Origin: a bacterium SCSIO 12696 | GTDB lineage: Bacteria > Pseudomonadota > Gammaproteobacteria > Pseudomonadales > Porticoccaceae | Reading direction: 5' to 3' | NCBI GenBank assembly: GCA_024397955.1 | Contig: CP073744.1 | Span: 620,001-684,000 of the forward strand | DNA length: 64,000 nt | Shown here: positions 59,755 through 64,000 of the stretch, piece by piece | Layout: each line of letters opens with the position of its first letter | Position numbering within the stretch: position 1 is the first letter of the stretch | Notes under the pieces: generated by a model | Seen by the model: only the letters and a program-made list of their open reading frames with translations | Database searches by the model: none | What the model was told of the DNA's origin: nothing | Translations under genes and position numbers: made by a program

Positions 59755-59856
59755 AAAAGAACACCTCTGTTTTGCTGACCGTTGTCAGCAGGGATGCTGA
59801 CAACGAGCCTACATGGACGTATTTACGGCGTGTCAGGGAAACAGAGGTGTTCTTTT
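59755..59856. repeat. Inverted-repeat element with 18-bp perfect arms
   Basis: AAAAGAACACCTCTGTTT (59755-59772) is the exact reverse complement of 59839-59856. Between the arms is a second hairpin (TGTCAGCA/TGCTGACA) and the segment GAGCCTACATGGACGTATTT. Similar elements with a GAGCCTACA-GGACGTA core are, to my recollection, dispersed in marine gammaproteobacterial genomes. It lies between the secretion genes and a GIY-YIG gene and may be a mobile MITE-like unit or terminator. Confidence 0.7.
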
Positions 59857-59914
59857 CATTGGACAGGCGATTATATGTTTAAGCTGAGATGTAGGTATTG
59901 AGGGAAACCAATAA

Positions 59915-60364
59915 ATGAAATATTTCGTAGTCCCTCTAATTTACTTTATACAAGGCGATATTACCAAGCATATAAAAATTGGGGAGACGTGCTGTGGAAT
60001 AGAAGAAAGAATTAGCAGACTGCAGGCTGGTTCACCAGATATCCTAAATTTTCTTGGAGCTTGCTTTGCCCCGATGCCTTCAGAGAAGGCGCTTCACCGA
60101 AAATTCAAGTCTCAACGTTTACACGGTGAATGGTTTTTACCATCAGATGAGCTATACGAGTTTATCAATGAGAAATGCTTCAAAGATATCTGGGCTCTCT
60201 ATGCAGCATATGAGTCAATAAAGGCTGGAGAACTTACCTATAATGAAGCCTTGTATATCGGGGATGACGGTCTTATCGAAATGTCTAATAAGAAAACTAT
60301 GAAAACTATAAATTCCATGTATATTCAAGATGGTAAGAATGCACTGCATACACATAACAAATAG
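59915..60364 (+). CDS. GIY-YIG/Mug113-like domain protein
   Basis: A 149-residue protein with the T5orf172/Mug113 branch of the GIY-YIG fold. It has YFIQGDITKHIKIGET (strand and turn), IEERISRLQAGSPD (Arg helix), EKALHRKFKSQRLHGEWF and a C-terminal extension. The first Tyr-Ile and Lys-Ile-Gly elements and the Arg and Glu positions look intact. Such small proteins may be nucleases or DNA-binding remnants. It lies alone behind an inverted-repeat element and is AT-richer than its neighbours, suggesting acquisition. Confidence 0.7.
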   Translation: MKYFVVPLIYFIQGDITKHIKIGETCCGIEERISRLQAGSPDILNFLGACFAPMPSEKALHRKFKSQRLHGEWFLPSDELYEFINEKCFKDIWALYAAYESIKAGELTYNEALYIGDDGLIEMSNKKTMKTINSMYIQDGKNALHTHNK

Positions 60365-60422
60365 CTGCATCGGATCGCCACTGCTTGGCTCCTCGGTGAG
60401 CTAGACATTACAGGCTACAAAT

Positions 60423-60457
60423 AAAAAACGGCAACCAGAAATGATCGCCGTCTTTTT
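60423..60457. terminator. Bidirectional terminator
   Basis: AAAAAACGGC and GCCGTCTTTTT form a stem around a 14-base loop, flanked by A- and T-runs on both strands. It lies between the convergent GIY-YIG and RTX genes. Confidence 0.7.
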
Positions 60458-60482
60458 ATAGATCACAATTTAGACTTTCTCG

Positions 60483-62429
60483 TTAAACAACAAACGAAAA
60501 ATCACTGAGAGAGGCGTCCGTAACTCCCTCCAAAGTGACGAAATCAACACTGCTGTACTGATCACCACTGCCATCCAAATCTACGGAGAGAACAGTATCG
60601 CCACCGGACTCCGACAGGCTCAACCACTCACCAATAGTTTCCAGGGTCAGTGCCGGTGACAAGTCCAGTTCGATAATGTCTTCACCCAGTGAAAAATCCA
60701 CAATCAGGTCAAGAGAATCATTAATATCACTACTGCGCCAGTAAAAGGTATCACTACCCTCACCACCAATCAGCGTATCATCACCACCTAAACCGCGGAT
60801 AAAATCATCTCCGGCGCCGCCATCGAGGCGGTTGTCCCGTTTATCACCACGAAACCAGTCATTGAAATCAGAGCCAATGGCGTTTTCGATGGACAACAAG
60901 GTATCGGAATCCCCCCCGGTGGTGCGCTTTCCGTGAATATCAATACGAATACCACTGGCCAATGCTGAATAATCTGCGGTATCAATGCCACTGCCACCGT
61001 TCAGCTGGTCTTTGCCAGAACCGGATACAAACACATCATTGCCGGAACCGCCCAGCAAGGTGTCTTTGCCATCGCCACCCACTAGGGTGTCGTTACCAGT
61101 GCCGCCGTCCAAATAATCGTGTCCGCGGCCACCTGACAGAGCGTCATCACCGGAACTGCCGTAAAGGTGATCGTTGCCATAGCTACCGTCCAGGGTATCT
61201 TCGCCGGTGCCGCCTTGCAGTTCATCGTTGCCGGAGCCGCCAAACAAGGCATCATCGCCGGAGTTGCCATACAACACATCATTACCGGAGCCGCCGTTCA
61301 ATGTATCTTGTCCGGTGCCGCCGCTGAGTTCGTCGTGGCCGTTGTCACCGTACAAGGTGTCGTTGCCACCACCGCCCTTCAGCAAATCATTGCCAGAGCC
61401 ACCGTAGCCCACATCATCACCAGAGCCGGCGTAAATTTCATCATGGCCGTTATTGCCGTAATGTGTGTCGTTACCGGCGCGGCCGTACAGCTGATCGTTG
61501 CCATTGCCGCCGTGCAAAGTATCGTTGTCCGAGTGCACCACAGCAGCAACGCCGTCACCAGTACCATCAACGATCCCATCATCGACACCGCCGCTACTGT
61601 GACTGACATTCGGGTCGAGCACCCGGGCATTGGCAGAGCCGAGATCAACGGTAAACACGGAATCGTCAAAGTCTTTATCACCGCCGTTGTAGAGGTCTTC
61701 AAACCCCAGGGTCAGCTCGCCCCGGTCGCTGTTAAGCAAACCGACTGTGTGGGGAATACCGTCTGGGTTGAGGCTGTAATCACTGCCATCAACCCCCGCT
61801 GCGGTGTGGTATTTGTGGATCATCAATTGCCGTTCCGAGCCATCATCCCCCACAAACCACAGTGAAGGATTACTGTCGTAAATAGTGGCAGAGTCGCCAC
61901 TGGCGTTGCGAAACACCAGCGTGCCAGCATTAAAATCAATGCCGTTGTAGCCCTGGTTGAAACCGTAACCGTTGGCGACAATAAAAAAGCCAAGCTGGTC
62001 ACCGGCTTGCAGTGACAGAGCACTTTCGCTCTGCCCACGGATTAAATCGCCGCCAGAGCCTTGCAAACTGGCGTTGGGAAAATGCATGGTGACATCGCTG
62101 ATCAGCCCGTTGGCATCCACCTTGTAACTGCCCAGGCTGTTGCGATAACCGGCGGTTTCATTTTCAAAAATCACCTTGCCCTGGTAATCCTCAGTGATGG
62201 TCAGGTGGGGCAAACTGATGTAGCTGGGGCCGCCGCCACCGTAAATCACATCGTTGCCGCTGTTGCCGTGCAACTGGTCATCACCGGTGCCGCCCCAAAC
62301 CTGGTCGTGGCCGTTGCGTGCTTCGATCAGGTCATCGCCACCGCGCCCGGAAAACACTTCGTGCCCGGCACCGCCTTGCAGGTGGTCATCACCGCTGCTG
62401 CCGATTATGGGTTTAATTGCTATTGCCAT
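60483..62429 (-). CDS. Secreted RTX calcium-binding protein with DUF4114-like domain
   Basis: A 648-residue acidic, Gly/Asp-rich protein. RTX nonapeptide repeats (GGxGxDxLxG) occupy about 10-67, 302-475 and 515-565. A DUF4114-like domain (about 110-262) contains FEDLYNGGDKDFDDSVFTV. The C-terminus (SLSDFSFVV) has the Asp-plus-hydrophobic ending seen in PrtD-type type I substrates. I chose ATG 62429, preceded by GGAG; an upstream start would overlap alg8. No beta-helix or lyase/epimerase motif is seen, so it is not an AlgE-type epimerase. It lies 14 bp downstream of alg8 and is probably co-transcribed. Confidence 0.88.
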   Translation of the reverse strand: MAIAIKPIIGSSGDDHLQGGAGHEVFSGRGGDDLIEARNGHDQVWGGTGDDQLHGNSGNDVIYGGGGPSYISLPHLTITEDYQGKVIFENETAGYRNSLGSYKVDANGLISDVTMHFPNASLQGSGGDLIRGQSESALSLQAGDQLGFFIVANGYGFNQGYNGIDFNAGTLVFRNASGDSATIYDSNPSLWFVGDDGSERQLMIHKYHTAAGVDGSDYSLNPDGIPHTVGLLNSDRGELTLGFEDLYNGGDKDFDDSVFTVDLGSANARVLDPNVSHSSGGVDDGIVDGTGDGVAAVVHSDNDTLHGGNGNDQLYGRAGNDTHYGNNGHDEIYAGSGDDVGYGGSGNDLLKGGGGNDTLYGDNGHDELSGGTGQDTLNGGSGNDVLYGNSGDDALFGGSGNDELQGGTGEDTLDGSYGNDHLYGSSGDDALSGGRGHDYLDGGTGNDTLVGGDGKDTLLGGSGNDVFVSGSGKDQLNGGSGIDTADYSALASGIRIDIHGKRTTGGDSDTLLSIENAIGSDFNDWFRGDKRDNRLDGGAGDDFIRGLGGDDTLIGGEGSDTFYWRSSDINDSLDLIVDFSLGEDIIELDLSPALTLETIGEWLSLSESGGDTVLSVDLDGSGDQYSSVDFVTLEGVTDASLSDFSFVV

Positions 62430-62443
62430 GGTTATTCTCCTTT

Positions 62444-64000
62444 TTAGTATTGGGAAATATTTATCAACGCCAGCAACCCCTGCGCACTGGGCAGATCCGC
62501 TAGCGAGGTGTAGAAAAGCACAGCCAAAACCAACGTGGTGAGCCAAACGGTGGTCACGTAAGACGCGATCCAGTTGTTTAATTTGTCGGCAAAACTTTCC
62601 CCCAATCCAGCGGATTGATTGCCCCGGTTGGTCCAGCGTTGTTTGGCCAGGCGCGCCAGGCAGTACACTTTTACCGACGCGTTGAGCAGCTGGTTAAAAT
62701 AGAGAATAAAGGGCCATTCCACGTGCACGGTTTTGCTGTATCGATACAAAAACAAAGACAGCGCCATGCGGGAAAAAGCGATCCAGATCAGGTAAGCCAG
62801 AAAATAAAAAGGGTCTCGCAGTAAAGTGGCCAGCAGCGCCACAATGGGGCTGACCAGCATGGTCCACATAGCGATGCGTTGGTCCAGTACACACCACCAA
62901 ATAAACCCACCCACCTTGCGTGGGCCCAGCTTCAAAGCCCGGGTGCCATTGCGCAGCATATTGCCGGACCAGCGCCGAAAGTTTTGGGTCATGCGCTCAA
63001 TGCCAGAACCGTCCACCTCTTCCACCGTGTACACCAATGCATCCGGTACATAGAGCATTTTCGCGTCTTGGGTGAGCATGTAGTACCAGGTGCTTTTGTC
63101 GTCGCCGGACAAAAATCGAAACTTGCCCCACAGCCAGTGTTCCAGATGGTCCGCCTCCAACATGCGAATAAATTTGTAACGGGTGAGGTGGTTGGCCCGA
63201 AATACCGACATGCGTCCGGTCAGTGTTAATACCTTGTTGGACATTGCGTGGGATTGCATGGCAATGCGCCGCTGAGAAAAACGCATGGTGAGCCAGGATT
63301 TGACCCAACCAGGGCCAAAACAGATCACTTCTTCATCGGTGGTTACCGCTTGCAGTTCCGGGTCGGCTTCAAACAATGGGCAACATTTGCGCAGGATATC
63401 CGGTGCCAGAATGGCGTCACCGTCCATAAACACAATCAGGTCGTCCCGGTGAATGCGGCGCCGGGACATGGCGCGCAGTACCAGGCCAATGGCCATGCGT
63501 TTACCAGACACATTCTGGCGAATAATCACCAGCTCCAACGGCAAGTCCGCCCCGTGCTGGCGCAGGTAATTCATGATGATATTTTCGTCGTAGGGGTCTC
63601 CAGAGCCCAGCCACAGTGTGGTGGGCACACCGGCGTTGCGCACTTCGTTACAAATACTTTGCACCACCAGCTCTGTGGTGTCGCGGCGCTCTTTAAAGGT
63701 GGTCATCATGAAATGCAGGTGATGGGGCCGCCAACCATCGGTCCAGACCGCGTCTGCTGTTTTTCGTATTTGCGGGAAACGACGATGCTGGTAATACTCG
63801 GAGCGCACCACGTGCACAAACCACCAGCAATAACGCCAAATACCCAGCGCCCCAAGCGTGATGGTGATTTTTTTCAGGTCACCGTCCCAAATGGTATTGG
63901 GTGCGTGCATTACCAGGATAAACGCAATCAGGAAGTAGCCGGAGATATGCAGCACCGTTATCAGTGGCCATTTTTTCGGCGTATCGGTGCAGTGCTGGCC
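62444..64000 (-). CDS. alg8: Mannuronan synthase Alg8 (partial, runs off right edge)
   Basis: Alg8 is a GT2 membrane synthase that polymerises GDP-mannuronate. The frame is open to the window edge, past a GTG at 63955, so the first residues are outside. It contains N-terminal helices (about 1-45), FMDGDAILAP (DxD), TTDEEVICF, LSGDDKSTWY and the processivity motif QNFRRWSGNMLRN. Several C-terminal helices follow. Identification as Alg8 rests on these motifs and on the nearby algD. The alg44/algK/algE genes are not in the window. Confidence 0.88.
   Translation of the reverse strand, partial: GQHCTDTPKKWPLITVLHISGYFLIAFILVMHAPNTIWDGDLKKITITLGALGIWRYCWWFVHVVRSEYYQHRRFPQIRKTADAVWTDGWRPHHLHFMMTTFKERRDTTELVVQSICNEVRNAGVPTTLWLGSGDPYDENIIMNYLRQHGADLPLELVIIRQNVSGKRMAIGLVLRAMSRRRIHRDDLIVFMDGDAILAPDILRKCCPLFEADPELQAVTTDEEVICFGPGWVKSWLTMRFSQRRIAMQSHAMSNKVLTLTGRMSVFRANHLTRYKFIRMLEADHLEHWLWGKFRFLSGDDKSTWYYMLTQDAKMLYVPDALVYTVEEVDGSGIERMTQNFRRWSGNMLRNGTRALKLGPRKVGGFIWWCVLDQRIAMWTMLVSPIVALLATLLRDPFYFLAYLIWIAFSRMALSLFLYRYSKTVHVEWPFILYFNQLLNASVKVYCLARLAKQRWTNRGNQSAGLGESFADKLNNWIASYVTTVWLTTLVLAVLFYTSLADLPSAQGLLALINISQY

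Noticed and set aside
60800..61530. Tandem short DNA repeats that could suggest a CRISPR array
   Set aside because: The repeats are in-frame codons of RTX nonapeptides, vary in sequence and have no regular spacers.
60483..62429. Idea that the RTX protein is an AlgE-type mannuronan epimerase
   Set aside because: No parallel beta-helix A-module or epimerase/lyase active-site motif is visible; the non-RTX part looks like DUF4114.

Overview
The window is about 64 kb of chromosome from a Gram-negative gammaproteobacterium. It carries a Lol lipoprotein sorter, Na+-NQR, RdgC, RapA, a GacA-UvrC-PgsA block and a GntR/PrpB/PrpC/AcnD/PrpF methylcitrate operon. Gene content and order resemble marine or Pseudomonas-like lineages such as Cellvibrionales; the large GAPDH gene next to nqr also occurs in Pseudomonas. 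The species cannot be named from the sequence. Most of the window is ordinary, densely packed housekeeping DNA. Two AT-richer insertions and the right-hand exopolysaccharide region stand out.

Layout. 1-3.5 kb: leucine genes leuC-leuD-leuB (minus strand, leuB cut by the edge) with a divergent LysR regulator. 3.6-8.9 kb: a hairpin repeat, an acyl-CoA dehydrogenase, a thioesterase, trmH and a PAS-GGDEF-EAL protein. 9.3-9.5 kb: tRNA-Cys and tRNA-Leu. 9.5-17.4 kb: an accessory block. It holds a deoxyribosyltransferase/TIR-like protein, a large STAND NTPase with ankyrin repeats plus a small partner, a gene remnant and an SGNH hydrolase. It lies between the tRNAs and pgsA, which are adjacent in many gammaproteobacteria. 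17.4-31.9 kb: pgsA, uvrC, gacA, an S41 protease lipoprotein, rapA, ychJ, mtfA, a glycosyltransferase, rdgC, an RbgA-like GTPase and an S1-domain protein. 32.1-34.0 kb: a two-gene ATPase plus TOPRIM-like cassette that looks like a defence pair. 34.1-40.7 kb: the methylcitrate operon. 40.9-45.2 kb: a DUF2062 protein, lolC-lolD-lolE and a BamE-like secreted protein. 45.3-54.8 kb: a cold-shock gene, nqrM, apbE, nqrFEDCBA and GAPDH. 54.9-64 kb: an alginate-type locus with algD, a type I secretion ATPase and membrane fusion protein, a GIY-YIG protein, a secreted RTX/DUF4114 protein and alg8 (cut by the right edge).

The most interesting region is the last one. AlgD makes GDP-mannuronate and Alg8 polymerises it. 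Immediately downstream of alg8, in the same direction, lies an RTX protein with a C-terminus typical of type I secretion. A dedicated type I ATPase/adaptor pair is transcribed divergently from algD. The algD/transporter intergenic region contains two divergent sigma-54 (-24/-12) promoter sequences, one matching the consensus at every fixed position and one with a single mismatch. This suggests that polymer precursor supply and protein export are switched on together by a sigma-54 activator. The second candidate for an undescribed system is the STAND-ankyrin NTPase with its co-directional partner in the tRNA/pgsA block.
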